Shown here: piece by piece, positions 25,101 through 43,477 of the stretch
Layout: every line of letters starts with the position of its first letter
Position numbering within the stretch: the stretch's first letter is position 1
Assembly (NCBI RefSeq): GCF_910592395.1
Contig: NC_088308.1
Location: forward strand, 2,666,001-2,730,000
DNA from: Lineus longissimus
Taxonomy: Eukaryota; Nemertea; Pilidiophora; Heteronemertea; Lineidae
Length of the DNA: 64,000 bases
Direction: 5' to 3'
Program-made: the position numbers and the translations under genes
The notes under the pieces: generated by a model
The model's database searches: none
Seen by the model: only the letters and a program-made list of their open reading frames with translations
What the model was told of the DNA's origin: nothing

Positions 25101-28100
25101 TGAAATTTGATGGCTGTTTGTTCATCTAGCCACATTGCTATCGACACAAGTCGCATGATTTGTGAAGGCTATGGTTGGTTGATGTCAAGCTTGCTGTGAG
25201 TACAGTCTTTGAAGTTTTCATTTTGTCTCCATCAACTGAAGGCCTGTTGGAAATCTAATCGAGGCATCAAATATTTCCTTGTCTGGTCTCCTGCAGTGCT
25301 CTTGTTGTGTTTGCTGATTGTGTTTCCGATAACATGCACCTTTGGTGTGAAGTCCAGCTTTAGTCTTGCGGTGATTTTCATTTGCAGGAAGAGAGAGAAA
25401 AGGCTAGATTGCGACAAAGAGAACGTGCCAAGAGGGAGGCTGAGCGACGGGCCATGGCAGATATCGAGTATCAGAAGAGACGCCAGCGAGACATTGCCAT
25501 ACATCAGAGGGAAGAAGCCAACAGATTACAGCGAGAAAGGGATAGGATTAAGCAAGAGCGCGAACGATTGGAACGTGAGAAGCTAGAAAATGAAAGAATA
25601 GAACGCGACCGCATTCGCCTCGAACGAGAAAGACGTGAACGGGAAGTACGTGAGCGAGAGGTGGAGGCCAGACGACTGGAACAGTTGAGATTTGATGAGG
25701 CAAGGCGTGCTCCGAAGAGAGCTTATGATCAACGTAGTGCTGCCAGGGATGATCCATTCTGGGATGCCAAGAGAACAGCCCATGATAGGTAACTATAAAA
25801 ATCAGTTTAAAAATGTGATTCCCAACCCGCAAGTACAGTAGAACCTCTCTATTAAGGACACCCTTGGGACTGAAAAGTACTGTCCCTTATAGCGAGGTGT
25901 CCTGATCAGAGAGGTAAAATTGAATGGTAACAACCAATTTCAGACCAAAACCAGTGTCCTTAATAGAGAGGGTGTCCTTATTAGAGAGGTGTCCGCTGAT
26001 GGAGGTTCTACTGTAGATAGATAGTCTTTTCCTGAAAATTTAAACAGTTCTGTTTCATTATTTTGCTGTTGTTAATTTTTGTGTTTCAAAGAGTTTTCTT
26101 TAATTTCTTTAACTCATGCTAAACCCTAGTTGATGATTCATGGAATTTGAAAAATTATAGTCTTTCTTTTAATCACACCTAAGAATGGGCCAAATTTACC
26201 TGTGTGTTCATGTAATAATGCAGATATGCTGGTTATGATAGAGACAGAGCTCCAGGCCGCTATGAAGACCGTAGCGATGGCTTCGAAAGAAGAGTTGAGC
26301 GTTACGACAGGCGAGATGCAGCACGACCAGTTGAAACCCGAGATGCAAGATATGACGAGAGACGGGATACCAGGGAGGTTGCCACTCGAAGAGACCCACC
26401 ACCAAGAGAACGTGATTATGATAGGTTGGTATCTCGACGCTGAAATTATTTGTTTCTGTTACACAATAAGTGTACTGTTGTAGCTATACTACATGTTTGT
26501 TCTAATATCAGGCCTACACTTTGTCAAGTGAAACTAATACTTGTGTTTTTGTATGTTTCTTCTAAAGGTATGACCGCGGGTCTGCCAGAGACACAACCAG
26601 AGATCATCGACCAGCTGGCCGCGACCCAGAGCCACGACCGTCGAGGGTAGTCTCACCACCCACACGCAGAGGGGCAGACACAAGGAGTGACTGGAAATCT
26701 GAGAGGTCTCATCCTGCCATGCCAGCATCTCAAGATCGACATGATCCAAGGGATCGATACGACACAGGCAAGGGTAAGTAGAGTTTTCATCCTAACTTTC
26801 AACTTGGAGTGGGATCATTCCTGGCATTTTGGTTCTCATACCCAAAAGTAGCTAGGTCGTGAGGTTACGTACACATGTAGAAGAGGATCTGGGTCAGTAT
26901 AGTGAAGAAGTCACTGACCAGCTGAGCAGTCTGAATTGATGTCTGGCTGATTCCATAGTCAGGCACCAATGAGGTAGATAAAATGTGATAAGGAAATGGT
27001 GAAGTCAAGCTTCTTTATTCTCCAAATTGTTTTCAGTGTTGTGTGTAATTATTTCTCTTTTGTTGTATTATATTGTAAGATCACCTCCTTAACTACATGG
27101 GTTTAATCTTTTCGCTGAAGTGTTGTAACATTTTCTTGGATATGTGCATTATAACAATATAAGAAAGAATTTGAAACATTGGAATGTTTTTAGCAAAGTG
27201 AGAGAAAAAGATCCAGCCCATGCCATTATAAGGGATACTACAATATGCTTGTCAATTAGTCTGATTTAGCATCCTTGTTTTATTTTGATTATGCTTTATT
27301 TGTCTGCAGTTGTTGTAAGCTTTTGTTGCCTCTTAAATGTTCAGGATGTTTGGTTCCACTGCCCCACTTGACACCAAAGATCCATGGCGATGTGGTGGTA
27401 ACTCGGTTTAATGCCAAGGGGTGTCATTACACTCCTAATCCATCATAGATGCACCCCTAATATATCCTGTAGGAGAGCTGTTTTACACTCCCCATGTTCG
27501 AGTTTGTACAGTACATTGTGGTATGGGTAGTGGTTTAGTCCTCCAAATCAAACTCATGATAGTAAAAACCAGCTCTCCGGCTATTTTCAAATGTGAAATC
27601 CTGCCACTCTTTCCTCAGAGAGCTGGGTATGTTACACTGCGAATGAAGATACAGCTTCTGTACAAATGTATACACTGCAACTAAGTCGGCAGCAGCTTGA
27701 GTATGATACACTGCAAGTTGGGCCATGTCTGCTGAGCACCCCATTAGTTGAAGCCAGGCGGCTTCTTCAAATCCTGTTTTAAAAGCGTGCTTCATTTCAG
27801 ACATGAGAAAATCCAGTAGCATAGACATGAGAAAAGGTGGTAGTACTATGTATAGTGGCAATTCAACTTCTCAACATCCTACAGGGAGCAGTGCTGTACC
27901 ACCAAAGCCCAAGCCAAAAGGCAGAGGTAATTATTGTTCCAATACAAGGCCTCCCTATTTTCTGCCTTTTTTCAGGCCAGGGTGGTGATAGTAGGTTTGG
28001 TGGAAGCAGATCAGGGCCTGGTGGTGTCCGTGATGCTTGGCCCGGAGGACCCAGTAGTGTCCCTGATCGGGGTGCAAAGCCTTATCCCTCTGGTGGTGCG

Positions 28101-29978
28101 GGTAAAGTTGGTAAGTGACAACTGCCGTTAGTACATGTTGTCACATGGTTTTATTATCATTTGCGTGTAATGTAGATAGAATTCCCTGCGTGTTTTCATT
28201 TCTTCATGCGGCATCTGTTTGCTTTCCAGTGCACAGAGCCAACAAAGTCATGGGCAACAGACAGAGGGACAACGAAATCCTTGGTCTGAATCGTCTAACT
28301 CTTGTCAGTCGGCCATGCTGATTGTTTGTTACTCCAACTGTCTGCCTGGATTTGTTTGCTCTTGGGCAGCTTTTTTAACCTCGATATCCTTGTTTTCTCT
28401 TACCGTCATCTCTTGGTTACAGGTCCACACATACATTAGCTCAACAGTATTACCATAAAGAAACCGTTACCCTACTACCGGTACTAGTGGCACATGTACT
28501 CAAAAAGGACTGAAACTAGAGTAAACGATATCAGTTTGATAGCTCGGCCTGGTTGTTTAAAACAAGTTTGAAGACTCTCACTTGGTGTCAAGTTTACTTT
28601 TGACTTTACTTGTTTTGAACAACAAGACCATGACATTTGAACATTTGCTTGGAGCTCTGCATTTATGGGTGTCAACTATCTCCGCTATGCGTTTTTCAGT
28701 AAGTTTTCAGTCCTCAAGAGTAAGAAATGTTCTGTTTCGGCCCCCACCCTCTGCCACTGGGTCACTAATCCTCTGCATGCATGTTGATCTGGTTTTAACC
28801 AAGATTTAGTTCTGTAGTCATATATTGTTTTGTTTCCTGCATCCATGTCCACAATGGTGGTGAAGGTCCTTTTCCCTGATTGCTTTGTACAAACGAAACA
28901 CAAAAACCAGTGATAGGAATGGAATGTACCTTAGCTTGCCAAAGTCGTTTTCGGAAAAGTAATATTTACATCAAAAATGTGATAAAGAAATTTGGCCAAT
29001 TGTGTTTTAGTGAACAAGATGATTGAGTGATATATCAAATTACACACTCTGAATTCTGGAGCATTTTCACTTCCTGAGGACATCTGCTTGAGTTGAACAG
29101 AATTTTTTTGGTCCTGACTCAAGGTTATTTTGTGTTTTATGCTTAGTTCTTGCATGCCTTCCTGTTATCATTTTGTAACGACTCCAACTTGTTAGCGACT
29201 GGAAGCCAATGAATTATTTCATCTTTTTTTGTCGCACTTAACACAAGGATTCATATTTAAGAATGAGGAATTTTGAAGACCGCCATTATCCACAGGCATT
29301 ATCAATTCAACATATTCAGCCCATGTCTTACTCTGTAATTTGTTTGGTTTTAAAACAATATGACATTGGACATGCCGAACTTCATCTCTAAGGTTATTTG
29401 CATCTGAAGTGCATTTTAAAATCATGGTGTCATCCACGCTATCTCATCCACTTGTCAACTCAGATGAAAGTAGCTCGGCAAGTTCTGTTAGACTGGCATT
29501 TCTTTTAAGGTGATTGCAGAAGTTCGGGACCGTCAACACATAACGTCACTCTTCTGTCTGTTATCCATCATTATGAGACTGTTGCCTGTTGTAATTGACA
29601 CTGTCTTCTCTTTCAGGTGGACCTGCTGGACCTACTCGTGACGATTGGGGGGCTGGAACCAGGAAAGACAGCCACAGCCAGAGTGCTGGCAGCTGGCAAC
29701 ACCAGAGCAGCATGAACGCACCGAGCATGGCCCGACAGAGTGACCGGTGGCCTGCGAGCAACAGCAGCATGAACACATCAGCACCGAGGACCATGGGTCA
29801 GATGAGCATGAATCCTGCACCGTTATTACCGCAGCCACAATCAAATATGTACATGGGTGTTGCCGCGCAGGCAGCTAGTATGATGATGAATTCAAGTGCG
29901 CTGGCATCTCGGCCAGCTGATGCTCGGTTTGATGCTTACAAGAGTATGGGTAGCGGTGGCAATATGAGACGGTACTAG
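16119..29978 (+). CDS. SAFB: Scaffold attachment factor B-like (SAP + RRM + Arg/Glu-rich) protein
   Basis: Twenty exons in one open frame of about 1140 residues: 16119-16235, 16805-16916, 17306-17362, 17462-17487, 18866-18943, 19549-19608, 19869-19926, 21172-21742, 22662-22702, 23381-23499, 23731-23880, 24058-24256, 24454-24647, 24857-25066, 25388-25788, 26224-26424, 26568-26773, 27801-27926, 27976-28110 and 29617-29978. Residues 8-48 are a SAP domain ([20 protein letters not shown]) that binds AT-rich matrix-attachment DNA. Acidic and Lys/Glu stretches follow. An RRM lies at about 388-463, with RNP2 LWVSGL and RNP1 RCYGFVIM. Next come a Ser/Arg part with an AGC-encoded serine run, a Glu/Arg coiled-coil-like stretch from the 25388 exon, and a Gly/Met/Ser-rich tail. 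This order is that of vertebrate SAFB, SAFB2 and SLTM, nuclear proteins linking chromatin, transcription and splicing. As the only copy seen, it may be the ancestral SAFB/SLTM gene. Confidence 0.9.
17813..17828 (+). repeat. Poly-C tract in SAFB intron 4
   Basis: Sixteen consecutive cytosines. Similar homopolymers occur elsewhere in the window, at 47731-47746 (16 G) and about 58243-58255 (C). Confidence 0.9.
18769..18828 (+). repeat. Exact 30-bp tandem duplication in SAFB intron 4
   Basis: The unit beginning CAGAGCCTCGTCATTGGCC occurs twice head to tail without a mismatch. It lies about 40 bases upstream of the acceptor of exon 5 (18866), in the branch-point neighbourhood. Confidence 0.9.
19135..19395 (+). 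repeat. Diverged direct repeat in SAFB intron 5
   Basis: Two copies of an approximately 85-bp segment, near 19141-19225 and 19303-19390, share TAACTGTTGACTTTCAAATG and AAACAGCTGTTGC in the same order. This is an old local duplication. Confidence 0.6.
25835..26015. repeat. Palindromic interspersed repeat, copy A (SAFB intron 15)
   Basis: About 181 bp bounded by the inverted ends ACAGTAGAACCTC and GAGGTTCTACTGT. Inside, the word CTCTATTAAGGACACC recurs in both orientations. It has no ORF and looks like a MITE or foldback. Copies B and C lie at 30557 and 43291. Confidence 0.8.
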
Positions 29979-29997
29979 AGACAGGTTTGATCTCACA

Positions 29998-30003
29998 ATA
30001 AAA
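29998..30003 (+). promoter_or_regulatory. Polyadenylation signal, SAFB-like gene
   Basis: AATAAA only 20 bases after the stop codon. Another AATAAA near 30770 would give a longer 3' UTR containing palindromic repeat copy B. Confidence 0.4.
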
Positions 30004-30556
30004 AGTAATGCTGGCACGGTGTTGCTGTAACTATAACAGTGTAAGACTGTGTGAGATACGTGGTGCAGCTTTGCATTAAATAGATAATTCACATTTTCTA
30101 GAATGAGCACAACTCTTTCTAATGTTAAGTTGTCAAATTACTGAAAGGCTTCAGATCTTGTCAACAAACGCTGTAAGTGTTATTTAGAAACCATTGCTGT
30201 AAACTCTTATTACTGGGCACCAAGCTTTTATGAACATTTGTCCCGATTTGAAGCATAAGTTACTGCAGGTGAAGTAATTATCCTGGTTTAAATGTATGTT
30301 GTCAGTGATTTTAAAGTTGGTAGACATTACTTTCGTTGACTTCTGATTATTACAGCAATCATCAGTACTTATATTTTCTCAGCTCCTTTTTCTGTGGTTG
30401 CAAATGTTTTATTGTCGGAGCTGACGAAGTGATGTTCAAATTTTAGGAATATTGAAAGTACAAACACAAATCATAAGGGACGTGTTCAATTAAAGTTTCA
30501 TGTGAAGTTTGTAAACCGTGCATATCTACTTGATTCGAAACTCAGTGAACTGGTTA

Positions 30557-30703
30557 CTGCAGTAGAACCTCTCTATTAAGGACGTCCTTGGGACTGAAAA
30601 ATGCTGTCCTTGATTTAGAGGTGTCTTGATAACATCGGCCAAATGCAATGGAAACAGTTTGTCCTTGATCGAGAGGTGTCAGCTGAAGCAGGTACCTCTG
30701 TTG
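30557..30703. repeat. Palindromic interspersed repeat, copy B
   Basis: Starts with GCAGTAGAACCTCTCTATTA and contains the inner words of copy A (CCTTGGGACTGAAAA, GAGAGGTGTC). Its right end is eroded. It lies downstream of SAFB, possibly in the 3' UTR. Confidence 0.75.
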
Positions 30704-33235
30704 TTTCATATAAGAGTTGTGGCTTTATTACTTCATTACATTAGTATAATATTGTTGCTATCATTGATAAAATAAACCATCTCATCTCTTCACGAACCAT
30801 CAGATTCCTGTTGTAAATATTATGAACCAATTAAATCACAGTTTGTTCTCTCCATGAAGTACTGGAGACTTTTAAAATACGCAGTTTCAAAGAATTGCAA
30901 AATGGTTTCATTGCCAAAGTTCATTTAGAATGTAACATAGTAGTTTTATTGTCTTGTCAGAATAGTGAAACATTCAGATGATCATGTCTAGTACTTCATT
31001 TTCATTGTTGTTTTATGTGTTGCTGGTTAATCGTTGCCAGTGCATGTGTAATAGTGAACTTCATTCATTCATTCAACTTCTTGTGAAATAAAGAATTGGC
31101 TATATTTCGTGGATACATGTCTTAGTGAAACTTCTTTCCTTGTCATTGAAGGAGTCGGTGGTGTTAATGCTGCCAGGCCAGTTCTAAGGATAGTTGTAGA
31201 GTTGCTGTGTTGGTGGCTCAACTGATGAATATAGGGACTGGGCTCTTTAAAGAAACTCTGATGTTCAATTAGTGCCATCATGGCTATGCCTCCTACTAGC
31301 CAGGCATGATAGTGGAACTGCTAGAGTTCCAGGGCCTTTGACATGACGCAATACGGAAAGTTCCAAGAGAGGGAGCCTTTGTAGAGAACAGCCCATGTAG
31401 CAGTCCCTGTCGTTCGGATTCATCTGGCCAGCCGAGGAGTGGACTTTCTTGGCATAAATTGAGTCTTGCCAGGGCATGAGTGACATCCAAGTGTGACCCT
31501 GGACAGCTGATCAAGTGAATTCCCCCCAATGGTGGCACAATGCTTGGAAAGTTCCAAATGGCAAGTTTGCTGGTCTGTCCATCTCGCATTCTGTGTGCTG
31601 ATATTGACTGGAGGATGTGACAAAAGTACATAGTTGATTCAAATTGTGCATAGCCAGGATTGTGTCACAACTGTACTGGGGACGAAAGCCATGGGGGGCA
31701 ATAAAAATAGCACAGTTTGGGAAGAGTTGCAATTAACAGACCAGGACACGGGCACAAAAAAGACCCATGTCCTGGACATGAGGCAGCTCGTCCTGACCTG
31801 GGGAAACAGACCAGCTGCCAACCAAATGGTGGAGACTGAAGATTGAAGCCTTATATTGTGCACTCTGGGCACAGAGGACTAAGTATGTCCTATATTACCA
31901 TTCCTCCCTCAACGGAAAATCTGTCTTCACCCAGCCAATAAAAACTATTTCTGGGGGACACTGCATCTTGGTTGGTAGCCAGTCTCTAGTATATCGCTCT
32001 CAGCATTATCAAAAATGTCTCAACCGTAAGGCCTACTATCATCAGTCAAGCACTGGAGAGCATTTCAACCCAAGCAATCGGCTATCCACAGTTTCCAGCA
32101 AAAGATTCCTTCATACAGGGCACCATGTAGTTTTAGTAGTGGTTGTGATAATCAAGCTTCCATGTTACACCTTGGTAAGGAGGATCTCCTAGCTCCAGAA
32201 CTTGGTCTCCTTGTAACGCCAACAAATGACAGAGAACACTGACTGATTTGTGAAAACTTTATTAGGAAAGCCACAGTATACGACACGTGTATTTACATTC
32301 ACAACAATTAGTGTTAATATAGCAAAGGCTGGGGCAAGGCAAGATTAACTTACCCTGTGCATTTAAATATGTTTTCAGTTGACCTTATAACTAAAGCCTC
32401 ACTGAGATCAAAATAATCCATGACAGAGTGTTTTGAAAACAATTTTGAAGTAGGATGGAAAAAATTCCATCAACAATACGCTCCAAGTATGAAACTAGAC
32501 TAAAAACAAAATGGACGGAGTAACGGCAAGCAAAACGTTTACTAAACTGATCAGGGACATGCACAAAGATACTGGAACTGTTTCCGCTTCCTTTATTCAA
32601 ATTTCAAAAGCTTTCCAATCATTACATCCTATGTACATCATTGTCTTTTTGCTATTGCTTATTCTACATGTACAGGCTATTGACAATTAAATTTACAATC
32701 AAAAATATATGATGAATCAACGCATGTAATTCTTATTTGGTTTCCAGCTTCAAATATCAAAGGAGTTGAGAACAAACATTGTCTATTGAGGTTCTTTTCT
32801 TCAAAGCTGTGGTTTTGACACAGTAGACTCAAAAATATTCACAGTGAATTTTCGTGAAAATGCACGACCATTTATTTTTTGCAGCTTTTTGTAAATACAA
32901 TAATAAAAGGCAAGCAAATATTTTCATGTTTACAGTAGTTTCAGGGTGTGACATCACTGAGACCATGAACCCTAACAAAGATTGAAATACTGATTTGAAA
33001 ATCCTCCAATACACATGTTCCAGTTCCACACAAAACAGTGGGCACCTAAATATTAATCTAAGATGGCATACTCATTATCTTCCAAGGAAAAAAAAAGGAG
33101 ATACAATAACTTGTAAAAGAATAAAAATGCAGTGATCACAGATATTCCTCATTTGTTTTGTATTATTCATTAACTTAAAACATGACACAAGTCTGTGTGT
33201 TGAGAAGTTCACTGGCATTGTAAGGAACTATTTTC
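30704..33235. other. Intergenic between SAFB and tektin-4
   Basis: This tail-to-tail interval probably contains the SAFB long 3' UTR and the tektin-4 3' UTR. Minus-strand AATAAA words lie at 32871-32876 and 32258-32263. ORFs between 31,270 and 31,870 have no recognisable motif. I see no gene. Confidence 0.4.
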
Positions 33236-36065
33236 CTACTGGTATCCCTGTAGGCGCAATATCGTTGGGTATCGGGTGCGGTGGGTCATACACTTCTCCT
33301 TGTCGATGAAGATGCTGTTCTTCTTGTGGAGAATCTCCTTCTCGAGCGCCATGCGAGTATCCATCATTGCTTTGAGTGAGTTTTCAGACTGGTTGAGCTG
33401 TTCATGGAGAGCATCAACTGAGGCAGCGATCTGGTGGACTTCTTCGACAAGTCTGAAAGGAAGGAAGAAGAGGACTCAAAATGTTGTGCATGAAGCGTAC
33501 ACATTGTAAAATCGCCTGTATGTATGGTAATGGTCTTGTCTTCAAATGGTGGTTTTGCCAGGGCAACTTTTCGGGCCCTGTCACCACTTTAAAATAATGG
33601 GAGGCCTAGACCAGACTTTCACAATACCCAGACCTAACTCTGGAGGACAGAGGCTTCATGACTACATGCCTTACAAAGAAGGAGAAGACCTCGGCAATTG
33701 GCATCCTAGGACCTTATGTGCAGGTCCCAAGTCAAAAAAGATGCACTATTGAATTGAAACTTGTAGGTCAACATGCCAATCAGTTGTTACTCACTTGTAT
33801 TGTGCAGGGTCTCTGCAGTTCTCCACACCAGGTCTCTTGGTTCGGTTGTAGAGACGAGTCTGTGCAACCTTCATTGGATCCTCCTTGTCTCGGATGCTCT
33901 GTTTCAAGCCTGCAATATTCTTCTCCATTCTGGTAATCTCATCGCATTCCTGGAAACAGAATTAAGAAATAAGTGATTGCAGTTCAGCATCAAGTCTGGG
34001 ATTCAGTGGGAAAAAGCAAAGCATATATTGACGATGTTTCAAATTGACAACAAGACCTGGGAATAGAATAGATTTGCGGTAAACACACCAGCTTGATCTT
34101 TAGTAACTGGTGAAATTTAGAGAGAGGTGTAAGGAGAACTTTTCCCCTAGCTAAATTGTTCACTCTTGACACTATTCTGCTCTATCTGTTCAGATAATCG
34201 TTCCAAAGCAAACCTCACCTTCTTGCAATGTTCCTCAAGCTTGGCCAGAGCATCTTGCATCTCTTCGACTCTCTTGTTGAAAGCAACATCGACAGCATTG
34301 CATTGCTCAGTCATATCTCGTGACGTATCATTTAGAACGTTGTCAATCAATGTACGGAGTTGATTTGAAGCCATTCGCTCATGCTCAGCTCGAACAATGT
34401 TGTCGTGTGAGAACTGGGCCCAGGACTCTGGCGTAGATTGGCTGAAAGCAAGATTATTGGAACTTAACTTAACTTAACTGAACTTATTAGTAGTAACAGC
34501 CACAGGACAGGAGGCAAACTTTTGGATCGTCACAAATTTCCACTTTCTCATTATTTTCTTTTATGGCCTATCATAGCGAGTCTAATGGGAGTCTGCAAGG
34601 AGATATTTTGTCTTTCCAAATGACTGCACAAGATCTTTCATTCTGGTCCCCAAACTTTTTTCACCTATACCCAGCTCAAATGCTAAACCCAAAATGTCAC
34701 ACATGGAGTCATGGAAAGCTTTCTTTTTCTCTCCATTCAATAATTGTACTTACATCTCTTCAAATTTGGCTGCTCCAGCATAGAATTGCTTGTTGGTGCT
34801 ATTATTTCGAAGTATACCACAGATTGAATCAATTTCGTCAGCCTCCTTCTTATCACTCCAGTCCATTTCAAGATTTTGTTTAGCATCCCTGTTAAACCTG
34901 GAATAACAGAAGTACAGCCAATTAAGCACAAACATTTTTTTCAGCAATCCAAGACTCTTCCTCGAATTGTATCCCATCTTAATGTTATAACCTGTATTTT
35001 ATCTGTCCATCTGTTCTTAAAGTTAGAGCTTATCAGTATCAGACACTGGAACAGTAGATTCAAGTGACTCAAATTGTAGAGTGCGACTCCAACCCCGACT
35101 GACTGAAATGTCTGGTGGATTTTTTTCACTGATTATTTGCAGGTCTTGAATATGGTCTATCTAAATGTACTTACTTGATTTGGTTCTCGGCTTGGACTAT
35201 GGTTTTTCTTAGAAGATCTTGCACATTATTGATGATTTCAACTTCCTAGAAAAATTTAAAAGAATGACTTACATAAATGGGGATGTAAACTGAGTTGGCC
35301 TATCAAATCAACAAGTACTATAACTAATACTATCATGGCTCAAAACTTTAGAAAATCTTCTGGATCAGATCAGAACAGAAATGCTCCAACTCAGATGGCC
35401 CACCGGGCGTATATCATTATCAAACGTATTCAATCATAATTACCAATAGGCCTACATGTGGGAGTATAGTATACTCCCATGAGTTTCTTCAACGAAATAC
35501 AGAACCATTACAAAAATCAATGCGTGTGGTGACTTACTTTTAGCAGAGATAATTCCACTTCATCTTGCACAAGGTCAACACCAAGCCTCCTTCCATCACC
35601 TCGACAGTTCAAGTTGTCAGTTGCAATATGAAGAGGAACCTCTGTTGCCCGTAGAGCATTTTCCAACCTCTTCTTCTGGCTAAGGAGCAGATCAGTTTCA
35701 TTTATTACGTCCTGAATCTCACGTTCAAGCTCGAATTTCCAGAAGTTAATGTCATGTAAACGTTCACCAAGCTTCTTTGTGACATCAGCCTGTGTTTGGT
35801 TTGTTGTGGCTTCCGTTTCCTTCTGTGTTCTTTTCGACTCGTGGCGAACTCTTTCTGCATTGTCCCGGTCAGCAAAAGACTGATAGTATTTTGAATAATT
35901 TGCCTCATGCCACTCTGCAGGGGTGACTTTCTTGCTACGGAAGCCCACTGTTGAGATGCCCATATCATTTCCAGTGTTACCTTGATAATCCATCTCCATT
36001 TCCATGGATGGATAGAGGTCTGTTTTGGCCTCTGGTCTTTCAGGTGGGGTTGCTAGTACAGACAT
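33236..36065 (-). CDS. TEKT4: Tektin-4
   Basis: Six exons on the minus strand: 36065-35538, 35245-35175, 34897-34754, 34441-34219, 33949-33795 and 33452-33236. All phases join and give 445 residues, close to the roughly 435 of human TEKT4. The protein is coiled coil almost throughout. Family signatures include FWKFELEREI, the tektin nonapeptide as RPGVENCRD in the fifth exon, and the tektin-4 C-terminal end RYPTILRLQGYQ. Tektins form filaments bound to the inner wall of doublet microtubules in cilia and sperm flagella. The gene is divergent from FOXK across a 345-bp interval that holds an X-box-like motif, which suits a ciliary gene. The start is the first ATG of the long first exon. Confidence 0.95.
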
Positions 36066-42199
<6,134 letters not shown>

Positions 42200-43290
42200 T
42201 GCTTTTATTACAAGATGTTTTTATGCATTTTTATACTTGTACATGGAAGGTTATTTGGTTGTACTGAATGTATACTGTACAAATGGCCTGGCACTAACTT
42301 TGAGATCTGATGGCGTTTCGCGTGGACAGATGCGTTGAGAAACCGGTGTAGAATGCTTTGAAATGTTTTGGAAGTTAAAAAGGTTCAGATCACTTTTACC
42401 GCCAATCCATCTCAAATTGTCATGATATCGATCCAGTTTGCCTGGTGGGGCATTCAGTTTTTGAAAAGCCTGCGGGTGGCTTTTTCCAGTGCGGCTAGTT
42501 GGTTAGCCACCTGCAAGTCACTGGAATATTGGGCACACACTGTACTTTTACCAGGCTCTGACATTGGAAATAATAGTTTAGTACATGTAGTAAAGAGTGT
42601 CTCATGAGCCAAATCTGGCTGGCGCTTTCATTAGAGGTGGCACTGTAATAAACAAAAAAAAAAGGAATATCCGGATTTTTGGAAGTTGGTGAAAAGCTAT
42701 GCCGTTGTCTGATTTCGTCAGAATGTCATCAGTTCTCCAGAGTGAGAAAACATTTCTGTGGGCCTTGGTAAGATCCCTTACAATGATACTAAACTGTTTC
42801 TGTATGAGAGGTGTGATATACTAAGTATAGTAGTACTCTTTCCAAGAAAGTGTAATAATTTTAGGCGATACCTAGTAGTTAGGTATCATGTAGTTGATAT
42901 TGATAATTTTACCTTTTACACAAGCTTTATACGACTCAGGGACTAGAGTGGGGCATAGAGGGTTAACAATAAAACTTGTGTAAATTATATAAGTTATGGT
43001 AGAAAATAATCTGGTTAATTTCAGTATGTGCTGATTTAGATCTCTTATTATTGCATCTTGCCAAGGTTCACTGAATTCACCTGTTGCATGTTGTACCCCT
43101 TTGACCCTTGGAAGTATTGTAAAATTTTGATTGTTCTGGTCTTGTGCTGTCACTGTATAATTGATTGTCCATTGGTTTTGGATGATAATTGCCCGCTTGA
43201 CGAGTCTCAATTCAATTGGAGAGTCTGAATTCTCCTTTTCATTTCCTGCGCCTCAGCCAGCCTCAAACAAGGATAAATGAAACTTCAAAA
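42200..43290. other. FOXK 3' UTR and flank
   Basis: No ORF with recognisable content. An AATAAA followed by an A-run lies near 42646-42665 and may end the transcript. Confidence 0.4.
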
Positions 43291-43477
43291 TACAGTGGAA
43301 CCCCCCTTAGCAAACACCTCTCTATTAAGGACAACCTGTACATGTATATTAAGGACACCAGTTTTAGTCTTGAAGTGGTGGTTTCTATTCAATTTGACCT
43401 CCCTAATCAGGACACCTCTCTATAAAGACAGTAATTATCGGTCCCGAGGGTGTCCTTAATAGAGAGGTTCTACTGTA
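43291..43477. repeat. Palindromic interspersed repeat, copy C
   Basis: Starts TACAGTGGAACC and ends GGTTCTACTGTA. Inside are CACCTCTCTATTAAGGACA and the inverse TGTCCTTAATAGAGAGG. It belongs to the same family as copies at 25835 and 30557. Confidence 0.8.

Noticed and set aside
31296-31872. Overlapping ORFs of 65-111 codons between SAFB and tektin-4
   Set aside because: No recognisable motif, no coherent splice chain, and several overlapping frames on both strands, as expected by chance.
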